Shown here: positions 44,056 to 51,427 of the stretch, one piece after another
How positions within the stretch are numbered: position 1 is the stretch's first letter
Layout: every line of letters begins with the position of its first letter
Assembly (NCBI RefSeq): GCF_913773995.1
Contig: NZ_CAJYES010000076.1
Span: 1-64,000, forward strand
Direction: 5' to 3'
Length of the DNA stretch: 64,000 bases
Origin: an uncultured Pseudacidovorax sp.
GTDB taxonomy: Bacteria; Pseudomonadota; Gammaproteobacteria; Burkholderiales; Burkholderiaceae_C
Made by a program: the position numbers and the translations under genes
The notes under the pieces: generated by a model
Seen by the model: the letters and a program-made list of their open reading frames with translations, nothing else
Databases searched by the model: none
Told to the model about the DNA's origin: nothing

Positions 44056-44312
44056 GGCGCGTGTCGCGGAAAGTTTTTCATTCTAGGGACGCACTTCAAC
44101 CGTGAAGCGGCAGGTTGGCGCGGCAGATCGCCCGAATCCGAAGAAGCGCACGGATCGACACGATGGCGAAGCGATTCCCTTGAAGCGCAGGCATGCCTCC
44201 AGATCCGCTGGAGGCGGAGGCGGCATTGTGGAGGGGCTGCAAGGCATATCGATGACACCATGTCGGCGGTCAGGGGGGCGGGCGGCGATGGAATGGAAAG
44301 ATTTTCCGGCAT
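44056..44312. promoter_or_regulatory. 257-bp gap inside the gsp cluster
   Basis: No credible gene is visible here. A TAGAAT hexamer in the minus orientation (44085-44080) would put a transcription start about 20 bp before gspL, but its -35 partner (GCTTCA, 17 bp away) is weak. An inverted repeat CTTCA-ACCG-TGAAG lies at 44094-44107. The region could hold an internal promoter. Confidence 0.3.
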
Positions 44313-45428
44313 TTAGCCGGCGCCGCCAGTCGGTTGAACCCCGGCACTGCGCTGGCGCCAGATGATGTTGACCGTGGTGCCGGTCCGGTGCAGCAGCGAG
44401 GCTTCCTCGACCCAGTAGCGGTCCATGCGCAGCCGGCCGCGCACTTCGAAATAGCTGGTCGAGATACCGACCTGGCCCGGCGTGAGCTGCACGTCCGTGG
44501 CCGAACTGAGCTGCTGCGATGCCTCGGCCAGATCGGAGAAGAACTTGCGCCGGCGCACTTCGACCAGCTTGCGGGCGCCCGCCATGTCGATCTGCTCGAC
44601 GGCGGCGAAGATCACCTCGGCGCTCGCCGTGTTGAGATTGACCGGCGTGCTTGCCGGCAACAGCGTCACGTAGGGCGCAATGGCCGCCACGGTGTCGGCC
44701 GGCAAACCCAGCCAGCCGAGCTGCTCCAACCGCTGGGGCATGAGCGGCGCGCCCTCGGATGCACCGGCGTCGTCGGTCGAGGCAGAAGCGGAGGTGGAGG
44801 CCGTCGCGTTCTGCGTCTCGGTGCTGGTGGCCGCTGCAGCGGCGCTGGCGGTGGAGGTGCCGTCCGCGCCGGTGCCTGCAGATGGCGTCTGTGCCGCACC
44901 GCCACCGGCGAGCAGGGCCCGGCGCATCTGTTGCACCAGCGTGTCCACCTGGCCGGGCGGCAGGTCCAGCAGATCGAAGAGCTTGCGCGTGGCGGCCACC
45001 GCCCGCAAGACGGGTCGGCCACCGGAATCGACCAGATTGCGCAGGTTCAGCCGCGACTGCGCGTCGGTGATCGAGCCCGACAGGAAGGCATCGGGCAGGC
45101 CTTCGAGCGCGTCGCTGGCGACGTTCTTGTCGGCCGCCAGGAAGCTGGTGAGCTTGGCCTCGGCCAGCGGCACGGCCCAGGGCTCTGCCAGGTGGTCGGC
45201 GCCGCCGGTGCGTCCGTCTTCGGCGAGGATGAGCCGCGACCAGTCCAGCGCGCCGGCCAGCACCAGCGAGGCCTGGAGGCGGGAGCGCTCGGCCGCTTCC
45301 ACCTCGGTGGCGCGCCATTGGCGCCACAGCGCCGCGGCGGCCATGGTGGCCACCAGCGTCACAGTGATCAGGGCGGTTAGCAGGGCGGCGCCCCGCTGCC
45401 GCCGGACCGGGGCGGAGTTGGCGTTCAT
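44313..45428 (-). CDS. gspK: type II secretion minor pseudopilin GspK
   Basis: This 371-residue large minor pseudopilin has the leader QRGAALLTALITVTLVA, with Gly-Ala rather than Gly-Phe at the cleavage site, as is normal for GspK. It has the family segments GSITDAQSRLNLRNLV and ASTPVNLNTASAEVIFAAV. A low-complexity Ala/Ser/Thr insertion of about 60 residues (near 175-230) interrupts the alpha domain. GspK caps the pseudopilus tip with GspI and GspJ. It overlaps gspJ by 4 bp. Confidence 0.93.
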   Translation of the reverse strand: MNANSAPVRRQRGAALLTALITVTLVATMAAAALWRQWRATEVEAAERSRLQASLVLAGALDWSRLILAEDGRTGGADHLAEPWAVPLAEAKLTSFLAADKNVASDALEGLPDAFLSGSITDAQSRLNLRNLVDSGGRPVLRAVAATRKLFDLLDLPPGQVDTLVQQMRRALLAGGGAAQTPSAGTGADGTSTASAAAAATSTETQNATASTSASASTDDAGASEGAPLMPQRLEQLGWLGLPADTVAAIAPYVTLLPASTPVNLNTASAEVIFAAVEQIDMAGARKLVEVRRRKFFSDLAEASQQLSSATDVQLTPGQVGISTSYFEVRGRLRMDRYWVEEASLLHRTGTTVNIIWRQRSAGVQPTGGAG

Positions 45429-46099
45429 GAGGTCTTGGCGGCGCTCCAGGTGGGCCGCAGCCAGTCGCGCGTGATGAGGCCCGACAACCCGGGACCGGGT
45501 GGCAACTGCAACTGCAGCCGGACGCCGTCGGGCAGCGTGGCCGTGCCCAGGGCCTGTGCCTGGACGGCCACGCTCCAGGCACCATTGCGAAAGTAGCCCA
45601 CGTTCCAGCCGGCCGCCGGCAGGACGCGCGTGGCGGCCGCATCGGCGCCGGGCAGGGCGGACTCGGCCCACGCCGCGGCGGTGCCCCAGGCCTGGGTCCA
45701 GTCGGCACGGCTGGCCAGCGGCGGCGACTGCCAGCGCAACCAGCTGCTGCTGCCGTCCGCCGTGGCGCCGACCGCCCAGGCGATCACCCGCGCTGCAGGG
45801 CTGCCCTGGGCATCGACGCCCTGCCGGGTGATGCGCAGCACGCGGCCATTCCAGTCCAGTGCCGGCGTGTTTCCGAAGTTGGTGGCGCCGTCCAGGTCGG
45901 CGCCCCATTGAGCCAGCGCGGTTTGCAGCACCAGCACGGCCTCGTCGCGCGCGCTGTGCTGGGACTGGACGCGGGCCATGCTGTCCAGGCCTCGCCAGCT
46001 GATGAGCGCCAGCAGGGCCATCGCCGCCAGGGCGACCAGCAACTCGACCAGCGTGAATCCGCGCAGGCGTGCCGCGCGCGCGGCGTGAGGTCGGGTCAT
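45425..46099 (-). CDS. gspJ: type II secretion minor pseudopilin GspJ
   Basis: The 224-residue minor pseudopilin carries the prepilin leader RLRGFTLVELLVALAAMALL with cleavage after Gly. The GspJ-type body follows (ISWRGLDSMARVQSQ, LAQWGADLDGATNFG, LDWNGRVLRITR). With GspI and GspK it forms the tip complex. It overlaps gspI by one base and gspK by four. Confidence 0.93.
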   Translation of the reverse strand: MTRPHAARAARLRGFTLVELLVALAAMALLALISWRGLDSMARVQSQHSARDEAVLVLQTALAQWGADLDGATNFGNTPALDWNGRVLRITRQGVDAQGSPAARVIAWAVGATADGSSSWLRWQSPPLASRADWTQAWGTAAAWAESALPGADAAATRVLPAAGWNVGYFRNGAWSVAVQAQALGTATLPDGVRLQLQLPPGPGLSGLITRDWLRPTWSAAKTS

Positions 46100-46533
46100 C
46101 AGTAGCGCCCGATCACCGTGGACAGCCGCAGCAGCGGCCAGCGCTGCGCGTCGCGCACCTGCACATCGACGCGGTTGAAGTTGGGGTTGAGCGTCGGCGT
46201 GGTGGACACCGCCACGTCCAGCTGAACGCCCGCCTGCTCGCAACCCTGGCTGCTTTCGCCCACAGGGGGCATCTGCGGCGAGAGGCGCAGCTGGATGAGC
46301 TGGTTCTCGGCGCACAGTTGTGCCAGAACCATGTCGGACTGGCGCTGCGCATTGCGCGTCAGCGCGTTGGTGGCCTGCGCCCCAGCCGCCAGCGCGATGG
46401 CGACGATGGCCAGTGCGACCAGCACCTCGACCAGCGTGAAGCCGCCGTGACCGGCAGGGGCATGGAGCCGTGTCGCCGCGTGGCCCGCGCTTGCGCCGCG
46501 AAAGCGCCTGGTCGCGGCAGTGCCGATGCTCAT
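46099..46533 (-). CDS. gspI: type II secretion minor pseudopilin GspI
   Basis: This 144-residue minor pseudopilin has the leader HGGFTLVEVLVALAIVAIAL. The leader before the cleavage site is unusually long (about 31 residues), so an internal start is possible, though none is better supported. The C-terminal part (VAVSTTPTLNPNFNRVDVQV) fits GspI, which nucleates the pseudopilus tip. It overlaps gspH by 4 bp. Confidence 0.9.
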   Translation of the reverse strand: MSIGTAATRRFRGASAGHAATRLHAPAGHGGFTLVEVLVALAIVAIALAAGAQATNALTRNAQRQSDMVLAQLCAENQLIQLRLSPQMPPVGESSQGCEQAGVQLDVAVSTTPTLNPNFNRVDVQVRDAQRWPLLRLSTVIGRY

Positions 46534-47012
46534 GGCGAACCCGGATCGACCACGGAGAAGGGCCGAAGCCCGTCCGTGGCCAGTCGAAGCACCTGCGTCG
46601 GCGGACCCTCGCCGCGGATCAGCACCTGCTGCGCGCCGATGATCGGCTCGGGCCCCAGCAGCAGCGAAGCGACGGGACGGCCGGCCGCATCGAGGGGTTG
46701 GGCGCTCACGCCCGCCATCTGCCAACCCTGGGGCAGAGCGCCAGGCGGCACACCATCGAAGACGAAACCCTGTTGCGTGACGCGCCAGCGCACCGCGGCG
46801 CCGCTGGCGCGGGCCTGGGCGCGTCCGGCTTCGAGCAGGGCGACGAGCCGCTCGGCCTCCCTGTCCAGGCCGACGCGCGCCGTGTCGCGCAATGCAAAGC
46901 CGACGCCAGCGGTCGCGAAGGCGATGATCGCCACCACCACCAGCAGCTCGATCAGCGTGAAGCCGGCGGCGGTCTGGCGCAGATGGCTACTGCCAGCTGC
47001 CGATGTCGGCAT
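46530..47012 (-). CDS. gspH: type II secretion minor pseudopilin GspH
   Basis: This 160-residue pseudopilin has the leader TAAGFTLIELLVVVAIIAFA and the GspH-type body (AERLVALLEAGRAQARASGA, VRWRVTQQGFVF). GspH links the tip complex to the GspG shaft. It overlaps the end of gspG by 26 bp in another frame, so translation of the two is coupled. Confidence 0.92.
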   Translation of the reverse strand: MPTSAAGSSHLRQTAAGFTLIELLVVVAIIAFATAGVGFALRDTARVGLDREAERLVALLEAGRAQARASGAAVRWRVTQQGFVFDGVPPGALPQGWQMAGVSAQPLDAAGRPVASLLLGPEPIIGAQQVLIRGEGPPTQVLRLATDGLRPFSVVDPGSP

Positions 47013-47430
47013 CGTTGCCCTCGCCCCCGGGCTGGCCGTCGGCGCCTAGCGACAGCACATCCACCTCGCCCTTGATGCCCGGATTCACGTACTGGTAGGG
47101 GCGCCCCCAAGGATCGTTGGGCAGCTTGTCGACATAGGGCTTCCAGTTGGGCGCGGCGGGGCCGGTGGTGGGGCGCGTGACCAGGGCCTGCAGGCCTTGC
47201 TCGCTCGTCGGGTAGCGCTGGTTGTCCAGACGGTACATCTTGAGCGCGTTCATCAGGTTGTTGACGTCCGTGCGGGCGGCGGTCACTCGCGCGTCGTCGG
47301 CGCGGCCGATCACATTGGGAACGATCAGGGCGGCGAGCACGCCGATGATCACCAGCACGACCATCAGTTCGATGAGGGTGAAGCCGCGCTGGAGAGGGCT
47401 CTGCCGGTTGCGTTGGTAGGAAGCTGTCAT
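46987..47430 (-). CDS. gspG: type II secretion major pseudopilin GspG
   Basis: This 147-residue major pseudopilin is the shaft subunit. Its leader is LQRGFTLIELMVVLVIIGVL, and the body has the highly conserved ALKMYRLDNQRYPTSEQGLQ and WGRPYQYVNPG, plus the C-terminal calcium-loop type LSLGADGQPGGEGNDADIG. It is the first gene of the minus-strand gsp run. Only 25 bp separate its ATG from the divergent gspC ATG. Confidence 0.97.
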   Translation of the reverse strand: MTASYQRNRQSPLQRGFTLIELMVVLVIIGVLAALIVPNVIGRADDARVTAARTDVNNLMNALKMYRLDNQRYPTSEQGLQALVTRPTTGPAAPNWKPYVDKLPNDPWGRPYQYVNPGIKGEVDVLSLGADGQPGGEGNDADIGSWQ

Positions 47431-47455
47431 GGGCGGCGCATGATAATGCCCGCAT

Positions 47456-47941
47456 ATGACGAGTGCGTTGCCCGTATCTTCCCGATGGCCCGTGTTGGCG
47501 ACCACTGCCTTGCTCTGGGCAGCTGCTGCTGCAAGCGCGGTGTATTGGGGCCTGCGCCTCGCAGCGCCGGTCGACAGTGCGCTTGCACCGCCCGTGGCCG
47601 TGCCCGCGCTGGGTGTGGACACAGGCGATGTTGCGCGTGCCTTCGGCGCAGTGAAGGTCGCGGCCAGCGCGCCGATGGCCCCCGACGTTGCCAGCCGCTT
47701 CAGGCTGCTGGGGGTGGCGGCGGATCGGGACGGCGGCGGCGTCGCACTCATTGCGGTCGATGGCAAGCCACCGCGTTCCTACCGCGCGGGTGCGGCTTTC
47801 GATGGCCAGCTCGTGCTGCAGTCCATTGACGCGGCCGGTGCGCACATCGGTCCGGCTGCGGGCGGGACGGGGTTTCGGTTGACCGTACCGCCGCGGCCCC
47901 TTGCCGTGAACGGACCGCCGCGTTCGCTCGTCGAGCCCTGA
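47456..47941 (+). CDS. gspC: type II secretion protein GspC (short form)
   Basis: The 161-residue protein has one N-terminal membrane helix (about 12-35), a linker and a homology-region domain (DVASRFRLLGVAADRDGGGV, IAVDGKPPRSYRAGAAFDGQ) that normally binds GspD. It ends without a PDZ or coiled-coil domain, so it is the short GspC form. It is the only gsp gene on the plus strand and faces away from gspG. The ilvA gene converges on it with 12 bp between stops. Confidence 0.8.
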   Translation: MTSALPVSSRWPVLATTALLWAAAAASAVYWGLRLAAPVDSALAPPVAVPALGVDTGDVARAFGAVKVAASAPMAPDVASRFRLLGVAADRDGGGVALIAVDGKPPRSYRAGAAFDGQLVLQSIDAAGAHIGPAAGGTGFRLTVPPRPLAVNGPPRSLVEP

Positions 47942-47953
47942 CGCGGCAGGCCC

Positions 47954-49510
47954 TCAGGCCTGAAGGAAGAGTCGATAGGCCGGGTTGGCCGTCTCTTCGA
48001 TGAAGGGATAGCCCAGTTCCTTCAGGAAGGCCTGGAAGACGCCATCTTCCGCCGCGGGCACCTGCAGGCCGACGAGGATGCGTCCGTAGTCGGCGCCCTG
48101 GTTGCGGTAGTGGAACAGGCTGATGTTCCAGTTCGGCTTCATCAGGCTCAGGAACTTCAGCAGCGCGCCGGGCCGCTCCGGAAAGATGAAGCGCAGCAGC
48201 CGCTCGTCGCTCGCCAGACCGCTGCGCCCCCCCACCATGTAGCGAACATGCTCCTTCGCGAGCTCGTCGTGCGTGAGGTCGAGGGCGCCGAATCCGTGGC
48301 TGCGGAAGAGCTCCGCGATGCTGGCCGATTCACCGCGCTGCTGCGTCGTCAGGCCAACGAAAACATGGGCGCGCTGCGCATCGCTGATGCGGTAGTTGAA
48401 CTCGGTCACGTTGCGCGGGCCGCCAGGCAACTGGCCCACCAGTTCGCAGAAGCGGCGGAAGCTGCCGCGCTCCTCGGGAATGGTGATCGCGAACAGGGCC
48501 TCACGCTCCTCGCCCACCTCGGCCCGCTCTGCCACGAAGCGCAGGCGGTCGAAATTCATGTTGGCGCCACACAGGATCGCCGCATAGGTTTCGCCGCGCT
48601 TTCCGTGCGTCTGCACGTACTGCTTGATCGCTGCAACGGCCAGTGCACCGGCGGGCTCGACGATGCTTCGCGTATCGATGAAGATGTCCTTGATGCCGGC
48701 GCAGACGGCGTCGGTGTCGACCGTGATGAATTCGTCCACGAGGTCGCTGGCGATGCGAAAGGTTTCTTCGCCGACCAGCTTGACGGCCGTGCCATCGGAA
48801 AACAGCCCGACGTCGGGCAGCGTGATGCGCTCACGGGCCGACACGGACTGCATCATGGCGTCCGAGTCGTTCATCTGCACGCCGATGACGCGGATGTCGG
48901 GCCGCACCGCCTTGATGTAGTTGGCCACGCCCGAGATCAGCCCGCCACCGCCGATGGCAACGAACACGGCATCGAGGCGGCCCTGGTGCTGCCGCAGGAT
49001 CTCCATGGCGATCGTTCCCTGCCCGGCGATCACTTCAGGATCGTCGAATGGATGCACAAAGGTCAGACCTTCTTGCTCCTGCAGCGTGAGCGCGTGCTGG
49101 TAGGCATCTGAGTAGCTGTCGCCATGCAGATGGACTTCGCCGCCTAGGCCGCGCACGGCGTCGATCTTGAGTTGCGGCGTCGTGACGGGCATGACGATCA
49201 CCGCCCGCGTCCCCAGCTTGCGCGCGCCCAGGGCAACACCCTGGGCATGGTTACCGGCCGACGCGCAGATAACGCCCCGCCCAAGCTGCTCCGCCGTGAG
49301 ATGCGCCATTTTGTTGTACGCACCGCGCAGCTTGAAGCTGAACACCGGCTGTTGGTCTTCACGTTTGAGCAACACCGTATTGCCAACTCTGTCACTCAAA
49401 CTCCGAGCGGGTTCCAGCGCCGATTCGATGGCCACGTCGTACACACGGGCGGTCAGGATTTTTTTGAGATAGTCGGCGGGCGTCAGCGCCGGTCCCTGGC
49501 TGGTAGGCAT
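47954..49510 (-). CDS. ilvA: threonine ammonia-lyase, biosynthetic
   Basis: IlvA converts threonine to 2-oxobutanoate and ammonia, the first step of isoleucine synthesis, using pyridoxal phosphate. The 518-residue protein has the catalytic domain (about 1-325) with the PLP lysine in FSFKLRGAYNKM and the phosphate loop GGGGLISG. Two C-terminal ACT-like regulatory domains follow (LFAITIPEERGSFRRFCELV; RLLRFIFPERPGALLKFLSL) and confer isoleucine feedback control. The 459 bp upstream contains a small RNA gene that reads toward ilvA but ends in its own terminator. Confidence 0.96.
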   Translation of the reverse strand: MPTSQGPALTPADYLKKILTARVYDVAIESALEPARSLSDRVGNTVLLKREDQQPVFSFKLRGAYNKMAHLTAEQLGRGVICASAGNHAQGVALGARKLGTRAVIVMPVTTPQLKIDAVRGLGGEVHLHGDSYSDAYQHALTLQEQEGLTFVHPFDDPEVIAGQGTIAMEILRQHQGRLDAVFVAIGGGGLISGVANYIKAVRPDIRVIGVQMNDSDAMMQSVSARERITLPDVGLFSDGTAVKLVGEETFRIASDLVDEFITVDTDAVCAGIKDIFIDTRSIVEPAGALAVAAIKQYVQTHGKRGETYAAILCGANMNFDRLRFVAERAEVGEEREALFAITIPEERGSFRRFCELVGQLPGGPRNVTEFNYRISDAQRAHVFVGLTTQQRGESASIAELFRSHGFGALDLTHDELAKEHVRYMVGGRSGLASDERLLRFIFPERPGALLKFLSLMKPNWNISLFHYRNQGADYGRILVGLQVPAAEDGVFQAFLKELGYPFIEETANPAYRLFLQA

Positions 49511-49754
49511 GGCGAAAGGAAGGACCAATGAGAACAGCGTTTGATGATACGCGGCCCCCCTCTGGCGGCCGGGAAGCGGAGGGCGCACGAACACCGCTGT
49601 TCGGCTCGCGTAGAGGCGGCGCGGGACTTCGCTTTTTGGTGCATGACGACACCTTAGAACCCGGCTCCAAGCGGCTCATCACTTCAATGACAAGGCCGGC
49701 GCGATTTCGGTGGTGCGACAAAACCGAATGCAGCGGGGCGCTCCAAGCGCGCCA

Positions 49755-49846
49755 AAGAAAAAAGCCCCGAGTCTTGCGACTCGGGGCCAAATCCACCAAT
49801 TGGGAGGGTGGAGGAGACAACTGGGGCATACCCTCGAGTATGCGAT
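49755..49846 (-). ncRNA. candidate small RNA with an anti-Shine-Dalgarno loop and intrinsic terminator
   Basis: This is a roughly 92-nt transcript predicted from sequence alone. Reading 5' to 3' on the minus strand: stem 1 GCATAC/GTATGC (49843-49826) with loop TCGAGG; stem 2 CCAGTTG/CAATTGG (49824-49818 with 49802-49796, one G-U pair), enclosing the 15-nt pyrimidine loop TCTCCTCCACCCTCC; stem 3 GCCCCGAGTC/GACTCGGGGC (49787-49764) closed by a GCAA tetraloop and followed by TTTTTTCTTT. A sigma-70-type promoter lies just upstream. The exposed CUCCUCC could pair with ribosome-binding sites of target messages. I do not recognise a named RNA family. No leader peptide rich in branched-chain residues is present, so an ilvA attenuator is unlikely. 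Confidence 0.72.
49764..49787 (-). terminator. intrinsic terminator of the small RNA
   Basis: A perfect 10-bp GC-rich stem (GCCCCGAGTC paired with GACTCGGGGC) is closed by a GCAA tetraloop. Six T residues follow at 49763-49758 in the minus orientation. This is the strongest intrinsic terminator I see in the window, and it faces the ilvA gene, whose start is 244 bp further on. Confidence 0.88.
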
Positions 49847-49853
49847 GGGATAA

Positions 49854-49881
49854 AGTATAGCAAAGCCATGCTGCATCGCAA
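49854..49881 (-). promoter_or_regulatory. sigma-70-type promoter of the small RNA
   Basis: On the minus strand, TTGCGA (49881-49876) and TATACT (49859-49854) are separated by 16 bp, close to the sigma-70 consensus. They place the transcription start near 49846. The -35 box lies within ATCGCAACA, which is repeated at 49899-49907. Confidence 0.6.
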
Positions 49882-49969
49882 CAAGTCTGTGATGCGGAAT
49901 CGCAACATTTCTACAAACGCCCTCTCCTCCGTGAAGTAGTTCACTAAGTTGGGCCAGGAACTTTCACAG

Positions 49970-50437
49970 ATGGAATGCACAGTCAGCTGGACCGGTCATG
50001 CGGGTACACGCTCTTCCATGGGGTTTGTCGCTGAGACCGGCAGCGGTCATGTCTTGACCATGGATGGTGCACCGGACGCCGCACGGCCCGAGAACGGCGG
50101 ACAGAATCTCGCGCCGCGGCCCATGGAGACCGTCCTGGCAGGGACTGGAGGATGCACCGCCTACGACGTCGTCATGATCCTTCGCCGAGGGCGTCATCAG
50201 GTGGAAGGCTGCAGCGTGCGTCTGACCAGTGAGCGGGCAGAAAAGGATCCCAAGGTCTTCACCAAGATCCATATGCACTTCAAGGTGACAGGCCGTGCGA
50301 TCCCAGAGTTGGCGGTCGAGAGGGCCATCGCGCTGAGTCACGAAACCTACTGCTCCGCCAGCATCATGTTGGCCAAGACCGCTGAGATCACCACGAGCTA
50401 TGAGCTTGTGGACAGTGCTCGAACCACTTCAGGCTGA
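49970..50437 (+). CDS. OsmC-family protein
   Basis: This 155-residue OsmC/Ohr-fold protein has the conserved GGCTAYDVVMILRRGRHQVEG, with the first redox-type Cys, and HETYCSASIMLAKTAEIT with the second. Family members reduce organic hydroperoxides, although the YhfA-like branch has no firm function. I chose the ATG at 49970. A TTG at 49949 extends the frame by seven residues. An inverted repeat GTGAA-GTAG-TTCAC (49931-49944) lies 26 bp upstream and may be an operator. Confidence 0.85.
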   Translation: MECTVSWTGHAGTRSSMGFVAETGSGHVLTMDGAPDAARPENGGQNLAPRPMETVLAGTGGCTAYDVVMILRRGRHQVEGCSVRLTSERAEKDPKVFTKIHMHFKVTGRAIPELAVERAIALSHETYCSASIMLAKTAEITTSYELVDSARTTSG

Positions 50438-50493
50438 ATCTCTCCTGGGCCGCAACCCGTGCCGCACCGTCGTTCGGACGGCCGTATGGTGTA

Positions 50494-51129
50494 TCAAATG
50501 TGATGGGCGACGGTGGTCATGACCCGCGCCGCGACGTGCATGAGGGCCTTTGCCGGTGCAGGTAACGGCAGTCCGCCTGCCGCGCTCGCCCAAGCGGCGT
50601 GGGCAGCTTCGTCTGCCTTCATGCGGGCGACCACTGCGCGAGAGGCAATGTCGCCGACAGGCAGGCGACTCAAATGACCATCCAGATGCGCTTCGACCTG
50701 CTTTTCGGTTTCTTGGACAAAGCCCAGACTCCATTTGTCACCCAAACGACCGGCGATCATCCCCAGTGCAAAGGCGCCGCTGTACCAAAGCGGATTCAGC
50801 AGTGAAGGCCGAGCGCCGAGCCTGTCCAGGCGGTCACGCGTCCAACTGAGGTGGTCCGTTTCCTCTTGCGCCGCTCGCAGCAGAGTCTGTTTGAGCGAAG
50901 GGTTGCCAGTGGTCGCAGCCTGCGCACAGTAGAGCGCCTGCGCGCAGACCTCACCCACATGATTGACGCGCATCAGCGCGCCGGCCTCTTTGCGTTCAGC
51001 AGCGGACAAGGGTGCCTCAGAACTTGGCAGGGCCTGGGCGGGTGACGGAGTGCTGGCGCGCGGGCGTCCCCAGATCGTGCGCAGCGCGCTGTCTAGAGTG
51101 CCGAGAAATGCATCGACGGATGAACTCAT
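50494..51129 (-). CDS. coq7: 2-polyprenyl-3-methyl-6-methoxy-1,4-benzoquinone monooxygenase Coq7
   Basis: Coq7 performs the last ring hydroxylation in ubiquinone synthesis. The 211-residue membrane-associated di-iron protein has the carboxylate ligands in [40 protein letters not shown] and [12 protein letters not shown]. It converges with the OsmC gene (56 bp between stops) and is divergent from the porin gene. Confidence 0.95.
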   Translation of the reverse strand: MSSSVDAFLGTLDSALRTIWGRPRASTPSPAQALPSSEAPLSAAERKEAGALMRVNHVGEVCAQALYCAQAATTGNPSLKQTLLRAAQEETDHLSWTRDRLDRLGARPSLLNPLWYSGAFALGMIAGRLGDKWSLGFVQETEKQVEAHLDGHLSRLPVGDIASRAVVARMKADEAAHAAWASAAGGLPLPAPAKALMHVAARVMTTVAHHI

Positions 51130-51427
51130 GCTGGCATTTGAACGCATGCTGTGCGGTGCCACCAGTGCTGCATCTTTCCGTAATGTGAAAACCATGCGGC
51201 TCGGCACCGAGGTTGAGCGTGCCCTGGTCTTGTTGTACTACTGCAACGAAACGCGGAGCCCCCTTCAGATTTGGCCCGATTTGCTTTGCCGTGATGCCGG
51301 GCGTCTGGTGCAATAGCGACAACTTCCCAAAAGGAGGTTGGCCCGGGGCCCGGCGGGAGCACAGCATGTGCCAGCGCGGTGAACCCTTCGCACCGGCGCC
51401 CTATGTTTAACCTTGGAGAAACTTGCA
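51130..51427. promoter_or_regulatory. 298-bp region between coq7 and the porin gene
   Basis: No gene is visible. The porin promoter should lie here, but I could not assign a clear pair of boxes. A perfect Shine-Dalgarno sequence, AAAAGGAGGT (51329-51338), has no start codon at a usable distance and precedes a GC-rich stretch (GGCCCGGGGCCCGGCGGG). It is about 90 nt upstream of the porin ATG and may be a standby or decoy element. Confidence 0.35.

Noticed and set aside
44046..44312. 88-codon frame filling the gspK-gspL gap
   Set aside because: No ribosome site, no signal or domain, and it runs into the gspL start region; more likely non-coding.
49392..49829. 145-codon minus-strand frame through the small RNA and the ilvA 5' end
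   Set aside because: It crosses a strong terminator and overlaps the ilvA start in another frame, with no family resemblance.
49754..49846. Transcription attenuator in the ilvA leader
   Set aside because: The frame starting at 49829 has no run of Ile, Val, Leu or Thr codons, no mutually exclusive antiterminator is evident, and the terminator lies 244 bp before ilvA.
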